Below the pieces are notes generated by a model that worked only from the letters and a program-made list of their open reading frames with translations, made no database searches and was not told where the DNA came from. A DNA stretch of 64,000 bases, from the NCBI GenBank assembly GCA_013399115.1, contig VXAA01000116.1, positions 265,332 to 329,331 on the forward strand, in the 5' to 3' direction. This document shows positions 11,101 through 24,529 of this stretch, one piece after another. Made by a program: the position numbers and the translations under genes. The stretch is from Anseranas semipalmata (lineage: Eukaryota > Chordata > Aves > Anseriformes > Anseranatidae). Within the stretch, counting starts at the first letter, position 1, and every line of letters begins with the position of its first letter.

Positions 11101-14100
11101 GATTAAGCTTTATTTCTAAGGGTAGTACAGAGGAAATGACTCAGATGAACATTTTGTGGTCTAGCGCATCTGAGTTTGCAGGTAGTATAAATGATCTCTT
11201 ATAGGCTTCTTTGTCTTAATGCACACAGTGCAGGACAGCATCCAAGAAAAAGAAAGCATAGGCTTAGGTTAAGAAATGGCCAGCACAAAGAAAGAAAAGG
11301 TCTCTCTTATCCCAGCAAGAATACTCTTTAGAGTGCTGCAAAGATTTTTGCTCCGATCTCTGCTATTCCTAACCTACATGAATGGATCCGGACAAACGTA
11401 CAGATGTGAATTGGTTAAAATATTAAGTCTGAAGTGTTTTGAGAGCAGAATAAGCTATGTGTGTATTAGCTCAAGAGGAGAAGATATCTGGAACAAATGG
11501 ATTTTCAGAAAATCTTTTCTGAGAGTGTGATGTAATGGAGTAGCAGGGAGGAGGTAGATACCTTACTTAATCAGACTGTCTTTGTCTCCTCTATTATTTG
11601 TTTCCTTTCCTCCCACTTATTTATCTTCAAAACCAATGCAGGAATTAACAAGAACAATGTGGGGAAAAAGTGACACATGGAAAAACAAGTGCTGATCCTA
11701 TTTGCACAAATGTGTGGGCACAAAGGTTTATGCACAAATGTGTGTTGATCGGTTTGCAATATCTCTGCTTTTCCTCTGGCTATTAAGAAGTTATGATTTA
11801 AACTGTGAAAAAGCATATGACTAGTTATATCCGATTCTGCTGCCTTTTGTTTAAGTGGAGGCGATTCACCATGTGGTTCGTGTTTTATAGGAATGCAGTA
11901 TGTACTTCTGTAGCTCAGAGACTTTCCTGTTAGCTAAAAGCCATGTTTGTGTAATTGACAAGTCATAACACGTTCATTTTTTATTCTTTCTGGGTCCTGA
12001 GGATGTTTAATCAACGGTGTAGTCTGAACAAGTCTAGAAAATTAGTGTTAATTAATAACTATTTCTGTTGAAAAGATTGAGGTATTTCAAGTCAACATGA
12101 GTAAAAGACCGAGTTATATAGCTGGAATCTTTTCCTATTTCATTCTACTTCAGAATGTAAATACTATTTTTTATTTAAAATGGTAGAAATCATAAACATT
12201 TTCCAGCTGCAATGGTGAATAAATCCCATCATGCCATTGATAATAAATAACTTTCTCAGTTTGTTTGCAAACTATTCACAGAGCATTTTTAAGACTTAGG
12301 TATGTTTGTTTGAGGACATGCAGGATGTACGTCAGCCCAAGGCTTCTTCCCCTTCTATGACTGTTTGTTCCTCACTGTTGGTAATATGGGCTTTGTCAAG
12401 TCCTGCCAAATGGGATTGCTTCTGGTCCCTGGTAAGGTGAAACTTAATAAGGGAAAGAGAGTCTGAGTAACAGTAAAGATAGCTGGGTAAGCAGGATGAA
12501 CTCAAATATATTTTCAAAGTTAGGAGGTTAGCAGCCCAAATACCTCAGTTACCAAGCTTTGTGCATCTCCATTTCCACCAGTGCTTATGTGTGGTTCTAT
12601 AAACAATTTGACAGCAAAGAACGAGACTTCCTTGTGCAGTGATTTTAGAAATCAAATATAGTTATAAGTGAGCAAATTCAGAGACATTGAATTTGATAAT
12701 TGATATGGCAATTAAAAAGACCCTACAAATCAGCTAAAATGTGTTTATTTTCCTAGCTGTTACGCTCATACATGGTTAGCCATATTGCTGTTACCAACAC
12801 CTTCTTTTTTAATATGAAAAGTACACCTGAGTAGTCAATACTAAACCATGTTCTTGCTGTTACATTACTTCATCGTCCAACTTGTCCTGTCTTCATCCTG
12901 CAGTGATTTCTATCGGTCCCATCCACTGGATACACACCGTCTGTTTGCCTTGTGACTACAGCCGGCTGCCTGCCTGCCTGTTGTCTTACATAGCGCAGCT
13001 CCCACTTGCTCCAGCCATACACCACGATACAAATAATTACAGCTACAGTGCTCTACTATGTGTGATTTGCTTGAAAATGAAAATTGTCTTAGATCTGTGA
13101 ATTTCAAATGAGTTCTGAGTGTCTGCACCATGTAGCAATTTATAGCAACTGAGTATCTGCCCTTAATACTGGAAACAAGTCTTTTGTTAGGAAGCAAATT
13201 GAGGATCTTTCTATACTGAGTATGTGTGTTTGTATTTTTCTATTGTGCTCATGCATGCAGTGATTACAAGAATACTGCTTTATGCATTCAAAAGGTGATA
13301 CCAGGCACCAATTCCAGGAGTAAGCACTTGTCTGCCATGGGGACATCTTGATAACTGAACACCATCAGCAGGGGCAGAGCTGGTGCTTGCTTATGAGAGC
13401 AGACTCCCAAAGGCTGTGAAATGGCTGTGCCCCTGCTGCTTACTTTGCCTGTGGCAAAACTGGGAAAGGCAGCATTGGAAGTGGAGCTGCTGCATGAGGA
13501 TGAGGGTGCGTGTAGGCAGCCCAGCCCAGTAGGAGTGCCCACTCCTCCTCTCTGACAGCAGCAAAACCAGCAGACCTTGTACCTTCAGTGGCTTTCCATG
13601 TTGGTTCTGCCCTTTCCCATGGTGAAAGCCTTGGCTTCTCCATCAATGGGGTAGCAAAATTCAATTTTATCAATGCATCTAAGAAGCCTTAAGCTTTCTC
13701 TGTAAACTATAACTCCACTTTTCCTTATTAAAATCTCTCTTTTATCCTTCTCCAACACAGAGCATTTACTGCTGATGACCTCAAAAGGTTTTCTGTATGG
13801 CTTCATTTGCCTGGAAAACAGCATTTTAAGGATTTCACAACTGCAACGTGTCCAGACTTTATCCAGCATTAGAAATGATAAAAAAAATCCTAAAAATTAT
13901 GATCTTTAAGGGTGAAAAACAGTGTTGTTTTGATTTTAAAAATCTGGCTGTTGATGGGTATGAGCAGCTAGGTAGATGACCCCTTGAATTCTATAATGTA
14001 ACCAGTATAAAAGCTAACACTGGACTTGATCTGAAAATAAGAATTAACCTACAGCTGATTAGATCTTGATAATTATTTTCGCCCATTTGACATGTTTGTT

Positions 14101-14149
14101 CAGTTTACCCTCCTATGAAGATTGTTAGACTGTGTATGTCATAGGCTGG
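8154..14149. other. Unannotated DNA with simple repeats and a purine-rich tract
   Basis: There is no recognisable gene. An (AAAAC)n-(CA)n microsatellite occupies about 8743-8775. A purine-rich stretch runs from about 9000 to 9320 and contains AGCG followed by GTGAGT at 9245, a donor-like match without a supporting exon. Around 9590-10230 GC content rises modestly without becoming a CpG island. From 11.9 to 12.8 kb the sequence is AT-rich with TTAATTAA-like motifs. Short frames throughout resemble no known protein. Confidence 0.5.
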
Positions 14150-15149
14150 TGATGACTGGTGTCCCTCGGGGGTCCATCTTGGACCTTGGTGCTGTTTAAT
14201 ATCTTTATCAATGTCATAGACAGTGAGATCGAGTGCAGCCTCAGCAAGTTTGCAGATGACATCAAGCTGAGTGGTGCAGTTGATACAACAGAAGGAAGGG
14301 ATGCCATCCAAAGGGACCAGGACAAGCTTGAGAAGTGGGTCCATGTGAACCTAATGAGGTTCAACAGGTCCAAGTGCAGGGTGCTGCACCTCAGTTGGGA
14401 CAATCCCAGATATGAGTACAGACTGGGAGAAGAAGTCATTGAGAGCAGCCCTGCAGAGAAGGACTTGGGGGTTCTGGTTGATGAAAAGCTTGACTTGAGC
14501 CAGCAGCACGCACTTGCAGCCCAGAAGGGCAACTGCATCCTGGGCTGCATCAACAGAGGAGCTACCAGCAGGTCGAGGGAGGGGATTGTCCCCCTCTTCT
14601 CTGCCCTTGTAAGGCCCCACTTGGAGTGCTGCATGCAGGTCTGGGGCCCCCAACACAAGAAAGATGTGGATATGTTAGAGAAGGTCCAGAGGAGGGCCAT
14701 GAAGATGCTCAGAGGGCTGGAGCACCTCTCCTATGAAGACAGGCTGAGAGAGCTGGGGATGTTCAGCCTGGTGAAGAGAAGGCTCCAGGGAGACCTCACT
14801 GCGGGCTTTCAGTACTTAAAGGTGACATAAAAAAGATGTCGAACAACTTTTTACATGGGCAGAGAGTGATAGGATATGGGGGAACGGTTTTAAACTAAAA
14901 GAGGGGAGATTTAGATTAGATGTTAGGAGGAAATTCTTCACTGTGAGGGTGGTGAGGCACTGGAACAGGTTGTCCAGGAAAGTTGTGGATGCCACCTCCC
15001 TGGAAGTGTTCAAGGCCAGGTTGGATGGGGCTTTGAGCAACCTGATCTAGTGGGTGGCATCCCTGCATACGGCAGGAGAGTTGGAACAAGATGATGTTTA
15101 AGGTCCCTTCTAACCCAGGCACATAGAACCATGATTCTGATTCTGTATG
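14150..15149 (+). mobile_element. CR1 LINE, 5'-truncated, with reverse transcriptase remnant
   Basis: This is the 3' kilobase of a chicken-repeat-1 (CR1) non-LTR retrotransposon, a family that moves by target-primed reverse transcription. It begins inside the RT domain (GVPRGSIL, from the motif ahead of the catalytic site), continues through the RT palm, thumb and C-terminal region, and then into the CR1 3' UTR. It ends at about 15149 with ATTCTGATTCTGTATG, a form of the ATTCTATG-type terminal repeat. 5' truncation is the usual outcome of CR1 insertion. Substitutions and frame damage indicate an old copy that cannot transpose by itself. Confidence 0.93.
14159..14830 (+). pseudogene. CR1 reverse transcriptase C-terminal fragment
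   Basis: About 223 codons stay open. The catalytic FADD box of the RT (F-A-D-D-I-K-L) lies at residues 31-34, preceded by LFNIFIN. Downstream come CR1-typical segments: [74 protein letters not shown] and the C-terminal region near KRRLQGDL, ending shortly after QYLK. A full CR1 ORF2 is several times longer and carries an endonuclease domain, absent here. Near 14180 the reading frame shifts: the upstream GVPRGSIL is in a different frame from LFNIFIN. The nominal start is therefore not a real initiation codon. It is a dead gene fragment and the longest recognisable coding remnant in the window. Confidence 0.9.
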
Positions 15150-17189
15150 CAATCAAATTTTCACTTACCTGTTAAGGCTAGTGGGAAAGAAAGGCAATTA
15201 ATTACTACCTTGTTAATGACTGCACGATTCTGACCTGTTATTAATAAATGATAAAATCAGAATTCTAGATCTGGAGCCAGACACAAACTCGCTTAAAGTT
15301 GCCTCCTTGCTGAGAGCAAAGTCAGGGACTAAACTGTTTTCTAATTCTGTCTCAAAGATGAACTACACAAAGTAAATATACTCATCTTCAACATTTTGTG
15401 CTCTAGAGAACTTATGCAACAATTCATGATAAGCTTTTAAACTTCTAAATTCTCCTCTTAAAGTAGATAAATGGCCTTTTGATGGTTGGCAACAGAAGAG
15501 GCCCATAGAATACTAATGTAATAACTTTTCATCATGCAGTTTTGGAAAACATTTGCACAACTAAATGGCTAAAAGCTATATAGATTCTTCAGATGGTCCT
15601 GCAAAAGTGTATGCAAACAACTTTCCATAATTAGTGGAGGGCTTAAACATCGGAATAAATGTAATTTGGTTTCTTGCAAGGTTCAGAGTAAGTGACTGAA
15701 GTAAAAATCTGGCTGTGCCATGCCTCTCCTTGATCCTTGTCAGACATCCATGGAAAGAATTTCCATGTCTCTATTCCGCTGCCTCTATTTAGAAGGTAAT
15801 GACAAATTCCTCATGATTTTAGGGAAGCAAGCTTTCACTCAGCATATGTGGCTGCTGCTGGCAGGGCTGTGTCACCCAGACAGGGCATGGAAAGGACAGC
15901 CTAATGCCTTGGGATCATTGATGAGTCCTCAGTAAGAAGAAGAGTGTTAAAGTGCTTTTGAAAGATCTGGGGGCTTTATTGCTGTTTTTAACTGTGTCTC
16001 AGTTAAGCCAGTGATCAGTTAGCAAATGACACCAAGTTTTTGAGACCCATCTGGAGGAAAGACCTGGAAGTAGAAAACAGAGAAACATATTTAGCCTTAC
16101 AAGTATCACTGAATTTACTACAATCAGTGCTGCATCTCATCTTCTTTATGGATTTGCAGCCTAAGAAAAAATAGTTGCTTGACTTCTGTTAGGTGTATTT
16201 TGAACGTAATTACCTTGGTTGCTCAGCCAGTCAGGCCTAAAAAAAAAAAAAATTAAAATGACAGAGCATGTCATAGAGTATAGTTATTTTCCATGGCATT
16301 TGTAAATATTTACTCTCTATTGTAACTGCTTTTTGAATTTACAGTTTTGAAGGACTTATCCAAGTATATCTGGGATTTGTTAACTGAGAAAAAGGGAGAG
16401 TGAGAGGATACAGGAAGCTATAAATAACACAGCGCAAGCCCTGAGTGGTGTGATCAGTGTGATCACATAGCTAAAAATTTTTGGCAGCACAACTTCCTCC
16501 ATCTCTTTTTCTGTATTCTGTAGTTCAGCATATCCTACCTGTACCTGATACAAGATGGATGCAATTAAGCTCTGGAAGTGATGAGCTGTGGCAGTCCTGA
16601 GGGAAGCTGACACACAAAATGGCATGCATTCCCCTGGGGGGACCTTGACCATCGGATGTGATACAGTCTGGTGGCTGTCCCCAAAGGAGCAGGAGGATGG
16701 GAGCAGCAATAGGAAATTTGGGAGAGTGGCTGCAGAGCCTGGACATGCAGCTGATGAGATCTTGGCATATTTGGTTTTGTTTGGAGGGTTGAGGAAAGCA
16801 GATGGGAGCTGGGAGGACCTGACACACAGGACATAGCTGGAATGCCATGCGGATGTCTCAGGGCTGTGTTCTTTCCCTTGCTAAATGAAGGTTTAGAGAA
16901 GAGCCTGGAAAACATATTTTAATCAGTCACTCACTGTGCAATTTCTGGGTTTCATTCATTTCAGCATGACAGAGAAACAGGTAAGGGCTGACTTGTTTTC
17001 AAGCTATGATCAGAAATTGATAAATGAGGGGTTTTCAGTGTGGCAGATGAAGATGTGCCTGGTAGCCTGTAGCTCACGTTTGACAAAATTCACTCTACAG
17101 ACTGAATGCAGATACTTAGTTTGCTTTATGATTTCTTTATTGTTTCTTGAACAGTGAGGGAAAACAATCAACAAATGTTGTGGACCCTG
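15150..17189. other. Unannotated DNA
   Basis: I see no gene or transposon. A 14-base A run lies at 16239-16252. Several overlapping minus-strand frames at 16380-16915 are open by chance and resemble no protein I know. Confidence 0.55.
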
Positions 17190-17625
17190 AAAAGAGCCCA
17201 GTGGAGGGCCTGGAGCACCTCTCCTATGGGGAGAGGCTGAGAGGCTGGGACTGTTCAGCCTGGAGAAGAGGAGGCTCAGGGGGGTCTCATCAATGTCTAT
17301 AAATACCTGAAGGGAGGGCGCAGAGAGGACGGAGCCAGGCTCTTGTCAGTGGTGCCCAGTGCCAGGACAGGAGGCAGTGGGCACAAACTGGAGCCCAGGA
17401 GGCTCCCCCTGAACCCCAGGCAGCACTTCTGTGCTGTGCGGGTGGCGGAGCCCTGGCCCAGGCTGCCCAGAGAGGCTGTGGAGGCTCCTCCTTGGAGACC
17501 TTCAGAAGCCGCCTGGACGTGGTGCTGGGCACCTACTCTGGGTGTCCCTGCTCGAGCAGGGGTGGGACCAGGAGGGCCCAGAGGTCCCTGCCAGCCTCAG
17601 CCACTCGGAGATTCTGGGATTCTGT
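17190..17625 (+). mobile_element. GC-rich CR1 3' fragment (subfamily shared with the 33.6-kb copy)
   Basis: The fragment starts with the end of the CR1 RT (GLEHLSYGERLRGW-like, frameshifted). It runs through the 3' UTR (ACAAACTGGAGCCCAGGAGG, then GGCTGCCCAGAGAGGCTGTG) and ends with the terminal repeat ATTCTGGGATTCTGT at 17611-17625. It is unusually GC-rich for CR1. It is nearly identical, in reverse orientation, to the element at 33631-34328. Open frames here are incidental. The 5' boundary is approximate. Confidence 0.92.
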
Positions 17626-18099
17626 ACCACATTTAAGATATTTTTTAATAAATCTAAACCATTTTAATAGATCTACATGTTTTTAAGTGGCCACATTTTC
17701 AAGGATATTCTATAGTCTTGCCCATAGGAAAGGAAAAAAGAAAAAGAAAAAAAAAAAAGAAAAAAAGTTGTTATAGTGTTTCATTCTAGTCCTTTAATCT
17801 GGAAGGTTTTGTCACTACTTAACACTCAAAAGCAAAATTAATATGTATCAAACAAGAGTATAATTTCCCACAGTGCCGCTCTTAGTTTGGTGGGAAGGGG
17901 GACGTACAGGAAAAAGACAAACAAATACCATGTGAACTAAAAATAGGATGTGCATAATGGTTTTCAACTAGTAGAGAAGGGGGTTGATGAATTCCCACAG
18001 AATTGAGAACTAGCATGCATTAGCCATTCTCATGAGGTCAGTAGCTGTGGGGCATTTCATCCTCACTCCCTTCTGAAATCCACCCAGGGAAATAAAGCA
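17626..18099. other. Unannotated DNA with an A-rich tract
   Basis: There is no gene. An A-rich stretch with scattered G occupies about 17733-17768. The rest is non-repetitive. Confidence 0.6.
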
Positions 18100-18250
18100 G
18101 GAAAGGAAAGGAAAGGAAAGGAAAGGAAAGGAAAGGAAAGGAAAGGAAAGGAAAGGAAAGGAAAGGAAAGGAAAGGAAAGGAAAGGAAAGGAAAGGAAAG
18201 GAAAGGAAAGGAAAGGATCGGAAAGGAAAGGAAAGGAAAGGAAAGGATCG
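18100..18250 (+). repeat. Pentanucleotide repeat (GGAAA)n, about 30 units
   Basis: An almost pure run of GAAAG units spans about 150 bases. Two identical interruptions, GATCG at 18216-18220 and again at 18246-18250, lie exactly 30 bases apart, which suggests duplication of a six-unit block. All bases on the plus strand of the pure part are purines. The minus strand translates to a repeated FPFLS-type frame inside an apparent 136-codon frame, an artefact of the repeat. Copy number is likely polymorphic and may be misassembled. Confidence 0.97.
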
Positions 18251-21200
18251 GTGCTGCCTTGTAAGATCTGAAGTCATTTCCAGCTCTTGAACTATCTTCT
18301 GCACAGCCGATCCTTTCCTCTTTGTGTGACTAGGAGGTGCACATTTTAGTCCCAAATGATGACCCATAGTCAAGTTAACCTTTGTTCTGGTGGCTTTAAA
18401 ACCCATGTGGTACCTCTGCGCTGGTTCCAAAACTTCTTTGTACCTCACTCCATGACCTTAAATTTAGTACCTCATGCTTAGTGGTTCATTTGCATTTTTC
18501 TGTGGTGTACCCTACCTATCATACAATTCTTTCTTGAAATCTTAAAGCCTGTATAAATATTTCTGTGGGGGTTTCACTGTGTGCTACCACAGTGCCTAAT
18601 CTCCAGTCACACCAGGATACTGTTGTGTAGCAATGCTACAGAAGCCCAGGGAGAAACAATCCCTTCCAACATATTGGCTGCTTAAGTAGCAACGTGTTTT
18701 TCTTTTGTCTGACAAATGCTGTTATGGCACAGAAACATGAAGTGAATTGGTAAATACAAGAATTGAGTCTGGGTTTTCTAATTGTAAACCCAAGTCCTTA
18801 ATCACATGGCAATCCAGCTTTGGGTTGTTCTTTGTTTAACAGAAAGCCTTTTCTTTAGTATTTCCTTTTTAATTTTTTAAGCAGACATTTCCTGCAGTAT
18901 TTGCTGCAGAGACCCTAAAAGATAACACTTCCTTGAAAGTGAGGGATTGGTTTACTATCATTCCCCTGATGAGAATGTTTGGGGAGAGGGTGATTTACAA
19001 CAGCTTAATGATAAGCATATGCATAAGGACATTGTTATAAAACAAAAATCATTTTAGTCTCTCTTTTTTTTTAAAGTATATACATAATAAAATTTTCTGA
19101 AATCAGCACTGCTGATGTAATGATACATTAACTTCAAGTTATCTTTAATGTAAGAGATTAATTGATACTTTTAGTGTAGGAAGAGTGCTAATGTTCTTAT
19201 CAGCAATTATATAAAAAGAACACTTAGCATAGTTATAAACTATTGCTTTGTAGGATTTAAAAGCAGTTTGCAACTCTTTAGGACCATACTATATAGCTAA
19301 TCTTTTTCTGTATGACTAGAAAATGTACTTCTATTGAAATGTATGTAAATTTGACACATCAGGTCAGTTCTAAAAAAGTAAAGAAAAAAGATTAGCAGTA
19401 ACTAAATTGAATGAATTATATACTTACTGGCAAAGAACACTGGTATTTCCTAATCCCTTCTAAGGCTTTTTCTCTGTGTGTAAGATTATGGATATTTTTC
19501 CTGAATATAATAATATGTTTTCATGGGTCCCTAGAGGCTGACACCTGAATCTTCTCATCTCTTTAGGACAAAGAATTATTTCTTAAAATTATGGGTCATT
19601 ATTAACACATTTAAACTGGTTCAGAAAGAGATTAGAAAGTTATACCCTGCTAGGGGAGAGTCAACATTTCTGAGAACAAAGCCTACTTCCAAAGAAATCT
19701 AAGAGTTTGTGTAGGCTCAGTGTCTTTGTAAGTCACACCAAAATGGGTTTATGTTGCTGACATTTTATCTGGCAATTAGAGCTAACTGAAACTCTTCCTA
19801 TAGAAACTTACTTTACATTTACTTTTGTATGGGTCAAACAGCGAAGAATCTGTTTTTTTCCAAAGCTCAGCAGTACTATTATCAAAGATGGACGAACTGC
19901 TGCTGCACATTCCAGACTTCAGCTAAACTCTTGATGCCATGCTAGCAAAGCATTGATATGTCTGGCTTTTTCTTTGTTGAGTACAAGTTTCTTGCTTATT
20001 AAATATGTTGGCTCCTAGAAGGTTTCAATAAATAAGAACAGTTTTCTGATGAAAGTAGTAAAGCAATCTTCAGGAACACATTGGAATGACTCAATAAAGC
20101 TGAAGTATTTCTATTTAATTTTTATCATTTTAACTTTAGTCTATAACTTTTCCTTAAGTTTAGTTTAGTATATTCAAACTGATTTTTTTTTTCTTGAGAT
20201 ATTTGGTTTGGGGAAAATTTTAGGGTATTATTTAAATTTGTGGAATCTTGAGTCCAAGGAAAACATCCAAGGAAACAGCAATGCCAAACTTTGATGAGCC
20301 CATCTTTGAAGTTCATTCAAAATATCATCATTTTTCAGTCATTTGCATATTTATGATGAACAAAATAAGAATAGGTTAAAATGCAGGGCTCTCATTCCAA
20401 GAAATGTTAGAGGCTTAAGAGACTGGTGTTTTTTCTAAGATGTTCCTTTTAATTTTTTCTATTTCATTAATAATTTAATTCCATTTCGATAATAAGTAAT
20501 TTGCCACACAGACTTTGAAACAAACAAAAATTTATAAGCTGTTAATATAAGCCATTTTGACCTATTTTACAATGTTTTTTATTTTTTCCAAAATCATTTT
20601 GTCCAAACTAATATAACTTCATAAAAGTTAAGGTTTCAGTAATTTTTTTTATTACTATTTAAAAGAAAATATGATTCTAGTAATAACAAACTCTCTCAAT
20701 TAGTCTGAGATTTGAAGGTGGAAAGTGTTACGGAAATGTCAAATATAGTTAAAATGCCAGCAACAAAAAGAGTTTCATACAGAAAATGAAACTTTGCATT
20801 GCTATAAAATACTCTCCGTGGCCTGATTTTTCAGACAGTTTGTTTCCTACTTAGAACTTCTGAGTGCAATGAAGAAATGAATCAGGCCAAAGGCAAGCCT
20901 GAATTCCGCTGTGTACTTTTTGCCTCTTGGGCATAATAAAATAATGCTAGTTTCAGGATTAGTTATTTCAGTAAAGCTTCTGTCATCATAAATATTTTGA
21001 TAGTTAAAATAACGTATAATATAATATGCATTGATAATTCTTATAATAATACACAAACTAGTCAGTAATTTAATATGCATACTAGTTGATAATTATCTAT
21101 TTCCCTAAACACTATGCCATCAATAAAACAGAGTTCTTGTTTTCAAGTGCTGTGATTAACCTTTGGATTCCCACCAGTACTGTAGTTTGGCAGCACAATG

Positions 21201-24200
21201 AAACATGAATCACTTACAAGCCTGTATGTGACAGTCTGTGGGTTCAGGAAGTTCAGTAAAAGATCATTCTCTTCAGAAGGCAAGATTACACTTGTCAAGG
21301 AATTTGTATATTGCATAGATGATCATGTTTCAGCTTCATATCCTGAGTATTATATCTTGTTGTTATTCCTAGGAAATGAAAGGATCTTTAATTCGGTATT
21401 TTGTGAGTGTGAATAACTCAGACACAGCTTCCTTCCAGTGCTGCAGGAAGGAGAGCAAGCTGGCACATTAGTCCAGGCAAACAGCATCCTGGGCTTGATG
21501 CTGTGGACCTCCAATGTGAGCTGTCTGGTTGCATGGGGAGCCTGACTAACTGGGATTTACAGTCCTCTGTTTCTTGGCAATTTCGACAGTTCTAGCACAG
21601 CACTGTCAGTTAAATTCAGCCTTTATTTGCTCATGCAATTTATTTTCCAGATGTGACTGAGAAAAAAGGAGACACAATAATCGTGCTCCCTTTGCAGCCT
21701 CCCTGAGCCAGGCCTCCCAGCCTATGCACAGCCCCTCACTGCCCCATCTCCCCGCACTGTCCCTTCTCACCCCCCTCTGCTCTCCTGGTGTCCCAGGGCC
21801 CTCCTGCCGGCCGAGTGTGTGTGCAACCCTCCGCAGCAGCTCTCCCCCTTCCCCTCCTGCCTCCTGGTCATACAGCTGCAGTCTGTCTTGGAGATAAGTC
21901 ATTGCAGGTGCCAAGCAGCTAAACTCTGCACCAGCCTTTCTGGTCCGCTGACAACAGAAGGTGTGCTGGAAGTCACAGTTGTGTTAGATACCTGCTCTAA
22001 GCATGTCCCCAAATAATGGAAATGGTCAGAGACAGCATTCATCAGTTCATGTGATACAGACAGAAAAAATGTTGCTGGACGGCAGACAAGAACTTGCAAC
22101 TTTACCCAGGACTACCCTAAGTAATAATTTCCATCATTGCCATTTACTGGCTCAGTTAAACATAGTCACAATTGCCGTTGGCCTTTTGAAGAAGCACAAG
22201 CTGCCAAACTTGGGAACCAAAGGCCGATCTATGTTGTTCATTTTTTATGTGAACCCCAGAACAGTTGAGTCAAAATGAGCTTCCCATGCAAAGCACCTTG
22301 ACACCTCTATTTGGGTGCAGGCTATTTGAGCTTTCAGGGTGAATAGAAAGGTTTCTGTTTGATTCAGTCCCAGAAGGGCTTGCTGCCATGTGCAGCCAAG
22401 GCAGAGCAGGATTTACAGGCAAGCCTGCTACAGAAATCTTCCTTCCAGCCATGTGGATGTACGGACTGCCTGTCAGCAAGCGTTGTTCCCGGGATCATAT
22501 TTCTGTGCATGGTGGAGGAATAGCCAAAGTGGTATTTCTCCTCAAAACCATGACTTTTCAAATGCCACTATTTCATTTTTTTAAGAAACTTTAAAATGAC
22601 CTTGTCTTGAATACATCCAATCAAAATTATAATCTTTTGAACTGCACTAAAACTTTTTATCTGAAGTCAGTTCAACCTCCAAACGTTATGGATGGTTTCA
22701 TGGATTTGTTCAAATGTTTTGTTGCACTTCTCTCCTCTGTGGTCTGAGCTCCCTCTGCGCCTCTCTCACGATGCATTCAGGCACGCTGTCACCGCAATCC
22801 TACGCTACAGGAAAGGCTGCGTAAGCCTTAGGCAGGAGGGAGGGCTCTAGAATAAGATGTCCCAAGAGGCAGTTCAGCATCACGTCAGCTGCAGCATCAT
22901 GTGGCCTTCGATAAACTATTTTCAGTTCAGTTCAATGCAAGAAAATGAAATATGTCAATATAAAAATACTGAAATGGTTCATTCTTGTTTTGGGGAAAAA
23001 AAGACCTTTTCTGATTTTCCAAAACATTTCAAACAATTTCTCAAAATGTTTTGGAATTTAGTCTGTTCATGGAACAAAACTAACAAAAATATTGGTGCTT
23101 AGGAAACATTTGAACGAATAGTTGTGGGAGTGCCTGTACATCCTAAAAGGAAGAAAAGATGGTCTGGAAGACAAACAAAGAGAAATTCCCAAAAGACAAT
23201 GACAGCACCATGAAATGTTGGGTGCACAAGCTAGATCTTGCTTTTATGTGAATGACAGAGAACTGCTTGTCATGTATAGCGCAGTTGATGAGACTGAGTG
23301 AATAAAATCATCTTTTCTTATCCCTTTGTCTAGGATGTGCTACTACTTGTTTCCACAATGTAAATGTACTTCCATAAATCCTCCTCTAATATCTTATTGA
23401 ATTGTGTTTCTTGAGAAAATATATAGATTTATTTATTTCATGTTGGTGATCAAAGCAGTCAATTGAAATTAGCTGGCTAATGTTTCCCTCAGATTTTGAC
23501 TGTAAGAAATTGCATTGATGGACCATATCTAAGAAGTGCCTCATTTTTTGGCTTATCATGGAAATGAAATCATATTGCCTTTGTACAAGCAAATACAGAT
23601 GTGGGCTCCCTTCTTAATCACTTTTGAGCTCATTGTTCATGTGGAAATCAACCCTCAAAAATAATTACATTCTGTGAGCATAGGTGATTGGACAGAGGAA
23701 AGAGATACCACACAAGCCCTCAGGAAAAGGTATTAGGTGAGCTCATCCCCTTTTAGACACTGGGCAATCAACAGCAGAGGGATGATAGACAAATGAGCTG
23801 GCCATAGAAGCTTCAGATGAGCTTGCATCTTTCTAAATAAGTAAAACAGAGTTGATTTACAAACCAAATATCATTCATTTCAGTGCCTGTAATGTTTTAA
23901 GGGTTTCTTTTCCCCTCTGACTGATGGTAGTCATTCATTTAAAGGGGCAAGTTCTGAACCTGGATTAAGGACCTGACTGAGAAAAAGTCTCTGTGAAAGG
24001 TTTATGTTCTTGCAGTTTGCCAAAGCTTCCAGCCACGCTGTGGCAGTCCTGGTTGGAAAGTGTCAATGGAAGAAAAGTAACTAAAAATCCACACTGAGTA
24101 TAATTAATCTACTCACTCTGTCATGTAGCTATCTCAATACATGATCAAGGGATGCTCTGGTCTCTATTTATGCCACAGCACTATGTTTGGAGCAGGGTTG

Positions 24201-24529
24201 CTACAGAAAGAAAAGAGTTGATGTTGGATAGGACCTGGTTTATGAGCACTACTTTGTCCTCTCTTTGTTTTGACATCCTGCTGTCAAGAAATTCTGAGGA
24301 CAAAGAAATTAGACTGTTAGATAAGATTTCTAGGTTAGACTGGTATTAAATAGAAACAAATAAAATATTTGCATCTCGTAAAGTATGGAGTTAATACTCC
24401 ATGACAATTTCATTTAAAACATTGCTTTGTTTCAAGACTGAAGACATTTTAATGCATTTATTAATACAAAGACCAGGGAGGCGAAGTTCCAGAAGGACCA
24501 AAATCCCTTCTTTAGGAACAAAGTTATGC
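18251..24529. other. Long AT-rich unannotated stretch
   Basis: There is no recognisable gene, transposon or structural RNA. 19.0-19.45 and 20.35-21.1 kb are strongly AT-rich. A GC-richer patch at 21.69-21.86 kb has too few CpGs for an island. A segment at about 23.39-23.6 kb is open on the minus strand for 68 codons but resembles no protein. Parts of 20.4-20.9 kb could be conserved noncoding DNA. Confidence 0.5.

Noticed and set aside
14125..14700. A 191-codon minus-strand frame
   Set aside because: It is antisense to the CR1 reverse transcriptase fragment, and the sense strand explains the sequence.
18038..18448. A 136-codon minus-strand frame with repeated FPFLS units
   Set aside because: It is the translation of the GGAAA microsatellite; the non-repeat ends match no protein.
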